From: Lunatimonas lonarensis
GTDB lineage: Bacteria > Bacteroidota > Bacteroidia > Cytophagales > Cyclobacteriaceae
Direction: 5' to 3'
NCBI RefSeq assembly: GCF_000390185.1
Contig: NZ_AQHR01000088.1
Location: forward strand, 248,001 to 312,000
Length of the DNA stretch: 64,000 nt
In this document: positions 46,480 to 55,752 of the stretch, one piece after another
Numbering within the stretch: position 1 is the stretch's first letter
How the letters are laid out: every line of letters begins with the position of its first letter
Position numbers and translations under genes: made by a program
The notes under the pieces: generated by a model
Seen by the model: only the letters and a program-made list of their open reading frames with translations
Told to the model about the DNA's origin: nothing
Database searches by the model: none

Positions 46480-47031
46480 TCAGGAAAATATCTCCGATCG
46501 GCTGGTTTTTTCCAACATACGGAGAATGGAGACATTGCCATTGACCACTGCCTCGACCATATCAAAGCTGATCCAAGCCAATTCGGTGCTTTCATCACTC
46601 ATCGTGAGCGACTCATCCATTTCTGCCTCTATCAAAAACCGCACATCATAGTGGTAATGTTCCTCAACCTCTCCCTTTGATGGGATCAAATGACGGTCGA
46701 TATCAAAAATAGTCCTATCCACCAACCTCAAAGAAGTCAGGCCACTTTCCTCCCGTGCCTCATTGAGGCAAACTTCAAGCAGGTTGTCATTGCCGTCGGC
46801 ATGGCCACCCAGCTGAAGCCACTTATTGAGTTTCTTGTGAAGGGTAAGCAAGGTATGGGTGCGGGTTTTATTTACGATCCATGAAGATGCCGTGAAGTGG
46901 CCAGCTGTTCGCTCACGATGGAAGGCCAGCGGATCCTCCACTAGGTCTAAAAATTCCGCTACAAATTGCTGTTCTTCTTCGAATACCGTTCTGTAATGTT
47001 CAAGCAAATATCGCAACTGGCTTCTATTCAT
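46480..47031 (-). CDS. Nudix hydrolase
   Basis: 183 aa. N-terminal helical part then Nudix fold with box GGHADGNDNLLEVCLNEARE followed by ESGL. The catalytic Glu residues are kept, while R of REUxEE is N, as in the GGHaDGdeN branch. Similar proteins often act on larger phosphorylated substrates; substrate unknown. 6 bases downstream of the next hypothetical gene, within a dense minus-strand run from recQ. Confidence 0.85.
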   Translation of the reverse strand: MNRSQLRYLLEHYRTVFEEEQQFVAEFLDLVEDPLAFHRERTAGHFTASSWIVNKTRTHTLLTLHKKLNKWLQLGGHADGNDNLLEVCLNEAREESGLTSLRLVDRTIFDIDRHLIPSKGEVEEHYHYDVRFLIEAEMDESLTMSDESTELAWISFDMVEAVVNGNVSILRMLEKTSRSEIFS

Positions 47032-47037
47032 GATGTC

Positions 47038-47622
47038 TTATCGGTTAAACAACCTCTCCACAAAATCGCGGAAAGGCAACGCTGGCAAGTACATTCGGTC
47101 TGAATATACCGTTACCAATACTTTCAGGTAACTGGGTTCATTGTCCACTTGGATCTTTTCGATGGCCACATTGCCAAATAGCTGATCGATGGGCTGATCC
47201 AGGGAACCACTGGAAAAAGGCGGTTTGTAATAGAGTTTTTCTGTAATACGGACACGATCGGTCAATTCCTCCAGCTTCCGATCCAAACTAACCCGATGAT
47301 ATCCCAAAGCTAGCAAACGATCGCCAAAAGCAAAGAACAAATGATTAAAATCCGAGGGAGACAGGGGGTCTTGAAAAGAAATGGCTAACCCATTGGCATA
47401 CGGGCTATTTAAAATATGCACCTCAGGCTTTTTATTGACCCCTACCGTCTTAAGATGGTAATTATTATAAACCAATCCCATCAGCTCCTCCCCCCTATCA
47501 GACGCTATCCAAGCCCTCGTTTGGGAGACTTCTACCTCTGATTGCAGAAAGTTTTCTTTGTGCGAGATTTTCCTGCGCTTTTCGGGAAACAGCTTACCGA
47601 GCAAATCTTCGATATAGTTCAT
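47038..47622 (-). CDS. Conserved hypothetical protein
   Basis: 194 aa, not assigned to a named family. No signal peptide or membrane helix. Two similar-looking halves may form a compact alpha/beta fold (HILNSPYANGLAISFQDPLSPSDFNHLFFAFGDRLLALGYH; FGNVAIEKIQVDNEPSYLKVLVTVYSDRMYLPALPF). Starts inside the end of recQ with a 4-base overlap, so cotranslated. Probably cytoplasmic. Confidence 0.7.
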   Translation of the reverse strand: MNYIEDLLGKLFPEKRRKISHKENFLQSEVEVSQTRAWIASDRGEELMGLVYNNYHLKTVGVNKKPEVHILNSPYANGLAISFQDPLSPSDFNHLFFAFGDRLLALGYHRVSLDRKLEELTDRVRITEKLYYKPPFSSGSLDQPIDQLFGNVAIEKIQVDNEPSYLKVLVTVYSDRMYLPALPFRDFVERLFNR

Positions 47623-49574
47623 GAGCTAACCAACGTAATTTTTCCATCCGTGGACGTATGGATTAATTCTTCATCCTCCAGACTCCTGATAACCTCCGCC
47701 GCCTCCCTTGAATCCGCATAACCAGTTGCGGACAACAGATCTCTCAGAAAGAACCCATTTCCCCCTGCTAATGTTGCCAGTATTTTTTGGCGGATCTGCT
47801 GCACGCCGTTCCTTCCGCTTTGAGACTTCGACTGCTGAATACAAATATCACACACACCACATGACCCATCCGAGCTCTCCCCGAAATAATCCAGCAATAC
47901 CCACCCCCGGCAGGTACGAGTGTTCTCAGCATAGGACGCCATGGCTTCTGCCTTGCTCATGGCAAGCTCCCTTCGCTGACTGATGCGTTTTTGGTCCAGG
48001 GGCAGCTTTCCTGCATCAAATCTGGGCGTCAAAAAGGTCACTTGAGGCTGATCCTTTCGAGGGTGATAGGCCACTACGTTCATGCCGTCCAGCTGTTGCA
48101 GCATTTTTGTCACCTGCGCTTCGGAAATCCCCAACACCTGCCCAAGCCTTGCCTCCTGAATTTTCACGTATCCGGAAAACAACTCCCCGCCATACATGCG
48201 AAGCAGAACCTTGATCAACGCATCCAACGGGGCATACCTGACTTGTACCTCATAAAGCTGGGATTGGGAAACCGGCACATGAAGGGTAGAAGGAGTCGCA
48301 AACCCCTCACTAAGCAGTAACAGGGACTCCTCCTGCATTACCTTTAACGCGTGGTAGGTTAACAGCGGATCCAGTTGATAGGTTTGGGTAAACGTGTGCA
48401 GGTCAAAATCATAACTTCCCATCTCACTACTGCCTACCGCAATTCGATATTGATTTGCCAAGCACTGATAAACCCTTCGGATAAACTCCAAGGGAGGATA
48501 AACCTGAGCCGCACGTGAACGCAACTGCTCCAGATCAAGCGGACTGTAGAAAAGAACCGCAAATGCCCGCAATCCATCCCTACCCGCTCTTCCAGCTTCC
48601 TGGTAGTAGCTTTCTATGTTTTCAGGCAAATCAAGATGGAGTACGACCCGTACATCCGGCTTATCGATACCCATTCCAAACGCATTGGTAGCTACCATCA
48701 CCCGGACCTCGCCGCTTATCCAGTCGGCTTGCCTGGCCGTCCGGTCTTCTGCATTCAACCCCGCATGGTAATAGGTGGCAGAAACTCCCGTTCTGTTTAG
48801 CTGATCTGAGATCTGTTTGGTGCCTTTCCGGTTTCTGACATAGATGATGCCGGTTCCCTTTACCTTCCGAAGCACTTCCTGTGCTTTTTCAAACTTATTT
48901 TCGGCTTCACGTACCACAAGCGAGAGGTTTTCCCGCTTGGCGGATTGGGCAAAAACCGCACAATTTTTCAGCAAAAGTTTATCAACAATATCCTGCCGCA
49001 CATCCAGGGTAGCCGTTGCCGTCAGCGCAATGCAGGGAACCTGCGGGTGGATCGACCTCAAAGCCCCGATTTCAAGGTAATGGGGGCGGAAATCGTACCC
49101 CCACTGGGAGATGCAGTGGGCTTCGTCAACGGCAATCAGCGAAACATTCATGCGCTCGAACCGAGCCAAAAATAGTTCGGTCTTTAACCGTTCCGGTGAG
49201 ACGTACAAAAACTTGATATCCCCATAGACACAGTTGTCCAAGGCTCGATCAATCTCCCGGGGACGCATTCCCGAAAAAATCGCTACCGCTTTCACGCCTT
49301 TTTTTCGGAGGTTGTCCACCTGATCCTTCATAAGCGCAATCAACGGGCTTACCACCACGCATATGCCATCATGCATTAATGCAGGCACTTGGAAACACAG
49401 CGATTTCCCTCCGCCAGTTGGCAAAATGGCAAGCGTATCCCGACCCATGGCAGCAGAGAGGACAATGTCCTCTTGCATAGGTCGAAAGGCCGAAAACCCA
49501 AAGGTCTTCTTAAGAACATGTAGAGCGCGTTCTTTCAATTGGGTACTCAGTTTTTCGCAAAGACAAAACGGCAA
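47619..49574 (-). CDS. recQ: RecQ family ATP-dependent DNA helicase
   Basis: 651 aa. Motif 0/I FRPMQEDIVLSAAMGRDTLAILPTGGGKSLCFQVP, DEAH box IAVDEAHCISQWGYDFRPHYLEIG, motif V TNAFGMGIDKPDVRVVLHLDLPENIESYYQEAGRAGRDG. RQC zinc cysteines in RTCRGWVLLDYFGESSDGSCGVCDIC, then a winged helix. The usual HRDC domain is replaced by a short C-terminal region (RQKILATLAGGNGFFLRDLLSATGY). 3'-5' helicase for recombination and fork repair. Confidence 0.95.
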   Translation of the reverse strand: MPFCLCEKLSTQLKERALHVLKKTFGFSAFRPMQEDIVLSAAMGRDTLAILPTGGGKSLCFQVPALMHDGICVVVSPLIALMKDQVDNLRKKGVKAVAIFSGMRPREIDRALDNCVYGDIKFLYVSPERLKTELFLARFERMNVSLIAVDEAHCISQWGYDFRPHYLEIGALRSIHPQVPCIALTATATLDVRQDIVDKLLLKNCAVFAQSAKRENLSLVVREAENKFEKAQEVLRKVKGTGIIYVRNRKGTKQISDQLNRTGVSATYYHAGLNAEDRTARQADWISGEVRVMVATNAFGMGIDKPDVRVVLHLDLPENIESYYQEAGRAGRDGLRAFAVLFYSPLDLEQLRSRAAQVYPPLEFIRRVYQCLANQYRIAVGSSEMGSYDFDLHTFTQTYQLDPLLTYHALKVMQEESLLLLSEGFATPSTLHVPVSQSQLYEVQVRYAPLDALIKVLLRMYGGELFSGYVKIQEARLGQVLGISEAQVTKMLQQLDGMNVVAYHPRKDQPQVTFLTPRFDAGKLPLDQKRISQRRELAMSKAEAMASYAENTRTCRGWVLLDYFGESSDGSCGVCDICIQQSKSQSGRNGVQQIRQKILATLAGGNGFFLRDLLSATGYADSREAAEVIRSLEDEELIHTSTDGKITLVSS

Positions 49575-49643
49575 ATTTTAGCAGTCTTACCTCTGATCCC
49601 GAAATTTTTGGTTAAGATAGGTTACCGGGAGAGGCTTGTCAAC

Positions 49644-51578
49644 TTAATCCGAATATTCCTCCGCTGGTGGTGATAAAAGAGGGCCACCTGGCAGGTACGT
49701 CTGATCACCCTTTAATCCAGCCTCCACCAATTTTCTCACGAGGCCACGCTTTGGGTCGAGGAAAAACCACTCGTTATTGGGAGACAAAAGATAGGTGCCG
49801 CCCCCAGAATTCATACCGAGAAGCGGATAGGAAGGGGGATATCCCCGCTGTATGCGGTTTGGCAATACTTTATAGCGGTATTCCTCCGGGCTCACACCCT
49901 GCTCGTAGGAATAAACAACCCCGCGAAAAAACCAATCAACGGCAACACCTCCGGAAAGACGATAGATGACCGGCTCCTCCCATTTGTAGGACTCGAACAG
50001 GATCCAAAAACGATAGCATACCAATATCGATAATGCTAGAAGGGCAAGTTGATACGCCAGCCTTCTGCGCTGGGCCAACCACCAAAACAGCAGAGCGATT
50101 AGCAACCAAACAATCACCATTTCAACCCAATCCATGTAAAGGTTGTCCAGGCGCGCCCGAGGGAGGAATTGTATAGAATACATCAGCTGGTTGAAGACAG
50201 TAATAAACCCTTCCAGTAATTTACCTAACCAAGATGCCAAAAAAGGTATGGGGGAAAAGAGTAAAAAGGGAATCCCTATCACCATGATGAAAAAGGCCGC
50301 AGGAATCGCCAACAAATTAGAAAACAGAAAATAAGTCGGGAAACTGTTGAAATAATGAAGGGTAAGTGGAAAAGTAGCCAACTGGGCAGCCACGCTTACG
50401 CTTGCGATTTGCCAAAAATAGTCGACCAGCTTGGAAGTGGGCGTCCACCAACTGACAATCACCGGTTGAAAAACCAAAATCCCCACTAAGGCCGCATAGG
50501 AAAGTTGAAAACCTACGGCATGTACCACAAAGGGATCATACAGCACTAAAAGCAACGCGGAAAGAGCCAACGGATTGAAAATGGATGGGCTGCGGGACTT
50601 CATCTGCGCCAACCCGATCAGTGTAAACATGGTGGCGGCACGAAGCACCGAAGGGGAAAGCCCCGTAATCACTGCGTATCCCCACACCAAGACAATCACA
50701 AGCGTCAAGAATAGGCTCCGACGAATTACCGGAAGACGTTGAGGCTTCCAAAAAAGAAAGAAAAAACCATACACAATCCCTACATGAAGGCCCGATACCG
50801 CCAGAATATGCATCGCACCCGCTGTAGCATAGGCCTCCTTCAACGTGGGTTCCATCGAATCCTTTTGACCGAGCAGCAAAGCATTGGCGATCTGATTGGC
50901 ATGGGAGTCTATCAGGTACCTATCGATTCGAGCGGATAGTTCCTGCCTGACCAAGGCCACGCGCTGCCGCCACCCGAGTGGATGCTTTTGGTTCAAGTGA
51001 ATTATTGAACCTCTCACAAAATGCCGGAAATATACCTGTTGCCTTTCCAAAAAAAGGCGATAATCGAACTCGCCAGGATTTATTGGGGGCTCTATCCGGC
51101 TCGGTTGACCCTCTATGTAAACCAGGTCGCCGGGCCGCAATTCCAGCTCCCCCATATGGTACAATAACACCGTACCCTTCGATGGCAGAAACTGACCTTC
51201 CCTGTTAATCATCAATACCTCTACCTTATTGGCCACACTCCTGGCCTTCGGTTCATCTACTCCGTGCACCGCGGCCAAATACCCTTCGATCGCTACCTGG
51301 TGAAGCAGGTGATCCGGGTCATTTTTACTATCGCGGAGACTGGCGAATCCAACCCCTGAGAGAATCAGAATACCGTAGGCCAGCATTGGCAAAGGAAGAG
51401 AAAAGAACCGGGTTTGAATCCGTAAATCGAGCAGCAGTAAAACAAGGTAGCAACCAAAAAGAAAACATGCAGCACCCAGCCATACACCTACGTAGAGATC
51501 CCGTGTGTAAGGATAAATCCATACACCAAAAACGAAAAACAAAACATACCGCAAAAAAGGAAACTGATTGAACGGCAT
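49644..51578 (-). CDS. ComEC/Rec2-type competence protein lacking a metallo-beta-lactamase domain
   Basis: 644 aa from the ATG at 51578 (MPFNQFPFLRYVLFFVFGVWIYP). N-terminal membrane helices and DUF4131/OB-like part (LRPGDLVYIEGQPSRIEPPINPGEFDYRLFLERQQVYFRHF), then the Competence domain with ANALLLGQKDSMEPTLKEAYATAGAMHILAVSGLHVGIVYGF and about eight TM helices. Only about 100 residues follow the last helix, too few for the MBL nuclease domain of longer ComEC proteins. DNA channel across the inner membrane; competence here is an inference. Confidence 0.9.
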   Translation of the reverse strand: MPFNQFPFLRYVLFFVFGVWIYPYTRDLYVGVWLGAACFLFGCYLVLLLLDLRIQTRFFSLPLPMLAYGILILSGVGFASLRDSKNDPDHLLHQVAIEGYLAAVHGVDEPKARSVANKVEVLMINREGQFLPSKGTVLLYHMGELELRPGDLVYIEGQPSRIEPPINPGEFDYRLFLERQQVYFRHFVRGSIIHLNQKHPLGWRQRVALVRQELSARIDRYLIDSHANQIANALLLGQKDSMEPTLKEAYATAGAMHILAVSGLHVGIVYGFFFLFWKPQRLPVIRRSLFLTLVIVLVWGYAVITGLSPSVLRAATMFTLIGLAQMKSRSPSIFNPLALSALLLVLYDPFVVHAVGFQLSYAALVGILVFQPVIVSWWTPTSKLVDYFWQIASVSVAAQLATFPLTLHYFNSFPTYFLFSNLLAIPAAFFIMVIGIPFLLFSPIPFLASWLGKLLEGFITVFNQLMYSIQFLPRARLDNLYMDWVEMVIVWLLIALLFWWLAQRRRLAYQLALLALSILVCYRFWILFESYKWEEPVIYRLSGGVAVDWFFRGVVYSYEQGVSPEEYRYKVLPNRIQRGYPPSYPLLGMNSGGGTYLLSPNNEWFFLDPKRGLVRKLVEAGLKGDQTYLPGGPLLSPPAEEYSD

Positions 51579-51726
51579 AGGTTGGATATTTTTACTAAAA
51601 TATCCTTTATACACCAAAAGATCAAGCACAAAGTGTTTAAAATATCACAAAAAAAACCGAAAAAACATCAAAAACCTACCACATCATCTGTAGAACGTTA
51701 GACAGAATAGTTAAACACCTTTTTAA

Positions 51727-52275
51727 CTAAAACCTAAATCCAATGCTGAAACCGGCATTAAACTCTATGGCAGAGAACCGATCCGATACGGCATTGTTGA
51801 ATCCGCGCGCAATATTAACGTAAGGGCCTAAAGCAAACTTATCATTGTGAACCCACTTATAGCCGCCCCCAAACCCGATGATAAAGCTGTTCAAATTGGT
51901 TTCAACCGCTTGATTATTGACCACTTCTGTAAAAGACCCGGCACGGTATTTTAGAAAAGGTGCCACGTACAGGCCGGAGGGCTCTGCATCGCTTACAAAA
52001 TAGTAGTTGTAGCCCACCATAAAACTGGTAGCGTCGAAGTCCACACTGCTGCTTCCTGCAGACACATACCCAAAACGGTCAAAGAAGTGAATCTCCGCAC
52101 TAATCGATTGGTTTCTGTCAATGAAACTCTCATAACCCAATTCCAGCGATCCAATAAGTATGGTGTTAAATATATTCAACTTCACCTCGTTTTGCGGAAG
52201 CTCCGCATACGACTGCGCATAGGTGGAAGCCGAAAACCCTAATGCAACCAACCACATCAACACATACTTTTTCAT
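51727..52275 (-). CDS. Small outer-membrane beta-barrel protein
   Basis: 182 aa. Signal peptide 1-20 (GFSASTYAQ). Alternating hydrophobic strands of an eight-strand barrel (NEVKLNIFNTILIGSLELGYESFI, SFMVGYNYYFV, YVAPFLKYRAG, SFIIGFGGGYKW, FNAGFSIGFRF) ending in aromatic F. Resembles DUF3575/OmpW-like proteins. Function unknown. Confidence 0.85.
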   Translation of the reverse strand: MKKYVLMWLVALGFSASTYAQSYAELPQNEVKLNIFNTILIGSLELGYESFIDRNQSISAEIHFFDRFGYVSAGSSSVDFDATSFMVGYNYYFVSDAEPSGLYVAPFLKYRAGSFTEVVNNQAVETNLNSFIIGFGGGYKWVHNDKFALGPYVNIARGFNNAVSDRFSAIEFNAGFSIGFRF

Positions 52276-52307
52276 TTTTACTTAATTTATCGTGAAAAAA
52301 ACAAAAA

Positions 52308-52769
52308 TCAATTCATTGTATCTACAACGGGGGCCGAAAGTTTCATTTTGTAATGAAGAATCTCGCACTCTTCAAACATCTCCCCTTCTTTTTCGAACCC
52401 AAATTTCGAATAGAGCGGAATGGCCGTCAGCTGGGCGTGCATGTAACGCACTTTGCCATTGGCCGCAGGTGTTTGGTTTATATCATCCAATACCGCACTC
52501 ACCAACGCCTTTCCTATCCCCTTCGACCGGTAGGGCTTTAGGATGGCGAATCGCTCAAGCTTCACCCCATTACCCGTAAAGCGCCAGCGAGCGGTACCTA
52601 CAGGAAGATCTCCGTACCTGGCAAGAAAATGAACAGACTGATGTTCAAACTCATCGTACTCCTCCTCCGGGGCCACCTGCTGTTCAAACACAAAGACTTC
52701 CTCCCTTATCCGAAAGACCAATTCCAACTCTTCGGGACTAATGACTTTGCTTACTTCTATTATCTGCAT
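52308..52769 (-). CDS. GNAT family N-acetyltransferase
   Basis: 153 aa. ElaA/YjcF-like: VFRIREEVFVFEQQVAPEEEYDEFEH, then RFAILKPYRSKGIGKALVSAVLDD (acetyl-CoA pyrophosphate loop RSKGIG) and AQLTAIPLYSKFGFEKEGEMFEE. Substrate unknown. Its start lies 32 bases inside the end of phoH, in a different frame. Confidence 0.9.
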   Translation of the reverse strand: MQIIEVSKVISPEELELVFRIREEVFVFEQQVAPEEEYDEFEHQSVHFLARYGDLPVGTARWRFTGNGVKLERFAILKPYRSKGIGKALVSAVLDDINQTPAANGKVRYMHAQLTAIPLYSKFGFEKEGEMFEECEILHYKMKLSAPVVDTMN

Positions 52770-53733
52770 TCGTCACTTCCTTTTGTTCGCTACTCTCGTG
52801 CTTCTCGTAGGCATCGATTATCGACTTGACAAGCCGATGACGTACCACATCCTTTCCTGTCAACTGTACAACCCCAATGCCTTTTACATCTTTCAATATC
52901 TTAAGGGATTCGGTAAGCCCGGACTTCTGTCTCCTAGGAAGGTCAATCTGCGACTGATCACCCGTGATAATCACCTTGGAATTAGGCCCCATCCGAGTTA
53001 GAAACATTTTGATCTGCTCGCTTGTCGTATTCTGCGCCTCATCCAACAAGATAAACGCATCGTGCAGTGTCCTCCCGCGCATGTAGGCGAGCGGTGCAAT
53101 TTCGATGACCCGGGTTTCCTGGTAAAACTTCAGCTTCTCGGAGGGTACCATATCGCCTAGCGCATCGTATATGGGCCTCAGGTAGGGATCCAACTTTTCC
53201 TGCAGGTCCCCGGGCAAAAACCCCAGGTTTTCACCCGCCTCTACGGCTGGTCGTGTTATGATGATGCGCTTGACCTCTCTATTCTTTAAGGCACGAACCG
53301 CCAACGCCACCGCAATATATGTTTTTCCACTGCCGGCAGGTCCGAGGGCAAATACCAGATCATTCTTGAAGGAAGCCTCCACCAGCTTCTTCTGGTTGGC
53401 GGATTTGGGCTTGATGACCAGCCCTTTGTTGCCATACAATATGGTTTCGTTTTTACTCTGAAGCAGATCCACCGGGGAGCTTTCCAGCGAAAGGTAATCC
53501 ATGACGTTTTCAGGAGTTACCTTCCCGAAGCGGTTAAAATGCTCCAGCAACAGGTTCAATATGTCATTGATGCGGAGGATTTCCGGTGCCTGTCCCTTTA
53601 TACGTATCTCGTTTCCCCTCGAAATAATCTTGCTTTGGGGAAAAGCGGAGGCAATTTGCCGTATGTTCTCGTTGTCAGACCCTAAAAAATCCAACATGGA
53701 TACATTTTCCAGTGTAATTACTTTTTCTACCAA
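52738..53733 (-). CDS. PhoH family ATPase
   Basis: 331 aa. N-terminal KH-like region (KIISRGNEIRIKGQAPEILRINDILNLLLEHF). P-loop ALGPAGSGKTYIAVALAVRAL at about 134, RPAVEAGENLGFLPGDLQEKLDPYLRPIYDAL, Walker B HDAFILLDEAQNTT, VITGDQSQIDLPRRQKSGL. Belongs to the PhoH/PhoH-L group with RNA-binding or RNA-processing roles. Own -7 box at 53806-53813; cotranscribed with the overlapping GNAT gene. Confidence 0.93.
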   Translation of the reverse strand: MVEKVITLENVSMLDFLGSDNENIRQIASAFPQSKIISRGNEIRIKGQAPEILRINDILNLLLEHFNRFGKVTPENVMDYLSLESSPVDLLQSKNETILYGNKGLVIKPKSANQKKLVEASFKNDLVFALGPAGSGKTYIAVALAVRALKNREVKRIIITRPAVEAGENLGFLPGDLQEKLDPYLRPIYDALGDMVPSEKLKFYQETRVIEIAPLAYMRGRTLHDAFILLDEAQNTTSEQIKMFLTRMGPNSKVIITGDQSQIDLPRRQKSGLTESLKILKDVKGIGVVQLTGKDVVRHRLVKSIIDAYEKHESSEQKEVTNADNRSKQSH

Positions 53734-53783
53734 TCCTGAAATTTCTATTTAACGATCACTCTCTCTAAGAAGGATAAAATCCC

Positions 53784-53813
53784 TATTTTTGTTTTACGCT
53801 TTATACAAAAGTA
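53784..53813. promoter_or_regulatory. Divergent -7 elements for phoH and the SAM hydrolase gene
   Basis: Plus strand TATTTTTG (53784-53791) serves the SAM hydrolase ATG at 53838. Minus strand TACTTTTG (53813-53806) serves the phoH ATG at 53733. Both are exact TAnnTTTG matches, arranged back to back; -33 elements are weak. Confidence 0.45.
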
Positions 53814-53837
53814 ATAATTTTTAAACGAAATGCGTCT

Positions 53838-54608
53838 ATGGCCTTGATAACATTCACTTCCGACTTTGGCCTCGAGGACTATTACGTTCCCGCGGTCAAA
53901 GCGAAGATGCTTTCCATAAACCCACAATTGATCATCGTGGACATAACCCACCAGCTTACGCTATATGACGTAGCGCATGCCTCTTTTGTCCTTCGTGCGG
54001 TATACAATGATTTTCCGAAAGGTACCGTCCATTTGGTAGCATTGAACAGCACCAACGCACTAAAACATGGGTACATAGGCATCAAGTTGAACGAGCATGT
54101 GTTTATCGGCCCAAACAATGGGGTACTTAGTATGCTGGCAGATCATGACCCGGGGATTATCGTAAAATTTTCCGATGCACACCTGAAGGCAAGCACGTTC
54201 CCTACCAAAGACATTCTGGCTCCCATTGCGGCCAAAGTAGCGAGTGGGGCGGCAATTCACGATTTTGGGGGACCCCTGCAAAGCATCCGCAAGGTAATCT
54301 CCCGTCAGTTCAAGGCCAGCAAAAAAGAGATCATAGGCTACGTGCTTCGAGTGGATCATTACGGGAACCTGATCACCAACATACCTAAAGATCTTTTCGA
54401 TAAGCTAAACCCAGGACGTTACCTGATAGAATTTGGCCGGGAAACCCTGGACAGCCTACAGCAAACCTACCATGATGTAGAACCGGGGGATTGCTTCGCC
54501 TTTTTCAATAGTTTGGGCCTGCTGGAGATAGGAATCAACCACGGTCACGGTGCCAATCTACTGGGCATGAAATACGACAGCCCAGTCCATATCCACTTCG
54601 ATCAGTAA
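53838..54608 (+). CDS. SAM hydroxide adenosyltransferase (DUF62 family)
   Basis: 256 aa. Conserved MALITFTSDFGLEDYYVPAVKAKML, IVDITHQLTLYDVAHASFVLRAVYNDFPKGTVHLVALN, GPNNGVLSML and VDHYGNLITNIPKDL. Family members (relatives of fluorinase and chlorinase) use water to split S-adenosylmethionine into adenosine and methionine. The 23-residue loop specific to fluorinase is not apparent, so hydrolase is the better call. Single gene. Confidence 0.93.
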   Translation: MALITFTSDFGLEDYYVPAVKAKMLSINPQLIIVDITHQLTLYDVAHASFVLRAVYNDFPKGTVHLVALNSTNALKHGYIGIKLNEHVFIGPNNGVLSMLADHDPGIIVKFSDAHLKASTFPTKDILAPIAAKVASGAAIHDFGGPLQSIRKVISRQFKASKKEIIGYVLRVDHYGNLITNIPKDLFDKLNPGRYLIEFGRETLDSLQQTYHDVEPGDCFAFFNSLGLLEIGINHGHGANLLGMKYDSPVHIHFDQ

Positions 54609-54683
54609 CCGGTTGGTTAGCAATTCAATACCTCAAACGCGGCTGAAACGCCAAAAAAAATGAAGGTCGGTGACATCAATTTG

Positions 54684-54714
54684 TTGTGTAGAATGAAATC
54701 TTTAGCCATATTTG
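54684..54714 (+). promoter_or_regulatory. Promoter of tRNA-Leu
   Basis: TTG (54684-54686), 20-base spacer, CATATTTG (54707-54714; 7/8 match to TAnnTTTG). The start of transcription would be about 30 bases before the tRNA. Confidence 0.6.
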
Positions 54715-54749
54715 CATCCCGTTCAGCAAGGAACGCAGAAGATTGAAAT

Positions 54750-54833
54750 GCCCAGGTGGCGGAATTGGTAGACGCGTTGGTCTCAAACACCAATGAGGTT
54801 ACACTCGTGCCGGTTCGACTCCGGCCCTGGGTA
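54750..54833 (+). tRNA. tRNA-Leu (anticodon CAA)
   Basis: 84 bases, class II. Acceptor GCCCAGG pairs with CCTGGGT, discriminator A at 54833, CCA not encoded. D-arm GGCGGAATTGGTAGACGC, anticodon stem TTGGT/ACCAA with loop CTCAAAC (CAA), long variable arm with TGAG/CTC, T-arm GCCGG-TTCGACT-CCGGC. Reads UUG. The AT-rich accessory stretch begins immediately after it. Confidence 0.97.
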
Positions 54834-54990
54834 CTTAGACTCACAGAAATGTGGGTCTTTTTTTTACTCTAAAATGATAATTTATTGCTAAATTGATAAA
54901 CAAATATTAAATTGACATTGATTGTTCAATGTTCAATATTGAACCGTTTGTTATTACTTGTCGTTTATTACAAGCAAAGACAAATTGGAA

Positions 54991-55215
54991 ATGAGAATGA
55001 GAAGAAAATATTCGAAGTCCAGAAAATCATTTTTTTTAGGTGCAATGACTTCATTTAGTATTCTAGGAAGCCCCATTGAATTTAGAAACTCCAAAAACAT
55101 TGAAGCTAGCTGGCATAATGTAGGGGTGTTTTATAAAAGAGCTTTGGATAATATTTCTGAAAGAGAAGGATTACCCAGAAGATTTTCAGGTGAAGGTGAA
55201 TTAGAAACTTACTGA
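54991..55215 (+). CDS. Small hypothetical protein upstream of DUF2335 gene
   Basis: 74 aa from ATG 54991 (a TTG start at 54958 adds 11 aa). Very basic N-terminus (MRMRRKYSKSRKS) followed by a short hydrophobic stretch FFLGAMTSFSILGS, then a soluble segment (ASWHNVGVFYKRALDNISEREGL). It may be a small membrane-inserted or exported peptide. Ends 5 bases before the DUF2335 gene; AT-rich like that gene. Not recognised in any family. Confidence 0.55.
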   Translation: MRMRRKYSKSRKSFFLGAMTSFSILGSPIEFRNSKNIEASWHNVGVFYKRALDNISEREGLPRRFSGEGELETY

Positions 55216-55220
55216 TATTT

Positions 55221-55640
55221 ATGACTCAGAAAAGAAATGACGAGGTCATAATTAAGCAGTTACAAAGCCAATTTCCAAAAATTGGAGGAAATGAGGCAAG
55301 AAAAATTGTTCAAATTGTTTCTAGGCAAATAAGTATTAAAAGAGGCCCTTACCCCTCTCCTGAGGACTATGACTATTACCATGAAATTGATCCAGACCTT
55401 ACTTCTCAAATGAAGAAAATGGTCTTAAAGGAACAGGAACATCAGCATGAGTTAGACAAAATTTATTTGCAAAAAGATTTTTCTTTAAAGAGAACGGGAC
55501 AAGTTCTTGCTTTTTTACTTTGTATTATAGCCTTAGTAGGGGGATTCTGGACGGTTTTACAAGGATTTGAGGTAGGCGGGACCATAATTGCAGCTTTGGG
55601 CTTAGGTGGAATTGTGGCACAGTTTCTTAAAAAATCATAA
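55221..55640 (+). CDS. DUF2335 membrane protein
   Basis: 139 aa. DUF2335 hallmarks: RGPYPSPEDYDYYHEIDPDLTSQMKKMVLKEQEHQHELDK followed by two C-terminal membrane helices (about 93-111 and 117-134: GQVLAFLLCIIALVGGF, GGTIIAALGLGGIVAQFL). Function unknown; the family is patchily distributed and often in accessory DNA. With the preceding small ORF it forms a two-gene unit immediately 3' of tRNA-Leu, with much lower GC than the core genes, which suggests horizontal acquisition. Confidence 0.8.
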   Translation: MTQKRNDEVIIKQLQSQFPKIGGNEARKIVQIVSRQISIKRGPYPSPEDYDYYHEIDPDLTSQMKKMVLKEQEHQHELDKIYLQKDFSLKRTGQVLAFLLCIIALVGGFWTVLQGFEVGGTIIAALGLGGIVAQFLKKS

Positions 55641-55752
55641 ATATTCACCTCATTTGTTTGCACTTACTTGCTTTTATCTTTCCAAAATAAAACCATATTA
55701 TTTATTAACATTATTTCATTTAAAAACCATCAGATTTTCCAGATTGCAAACA

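Noticed and set aside
49644-49969. Metallo-beta-lactamase domain at the end of ComEC
   Set aside because: Only about 100 residues follow the last membrane helix and no HxHxDH motif is present.
53838-54608. Fluorinase/chlorinase (halogenase) call for the DUF62 protein
   Set aside because: The fluorinase-specific extra loop is not apparent and no halometabolite genes are nearby; SAM hydrolase fits better.
54812-54833. 3' end of tRNA-Leu as an att site with a downstream direct repeat
   Set aside because: No copy of the T-arm/acceptor end was found between 54834 and 64000; no integrase gene is present in the window.
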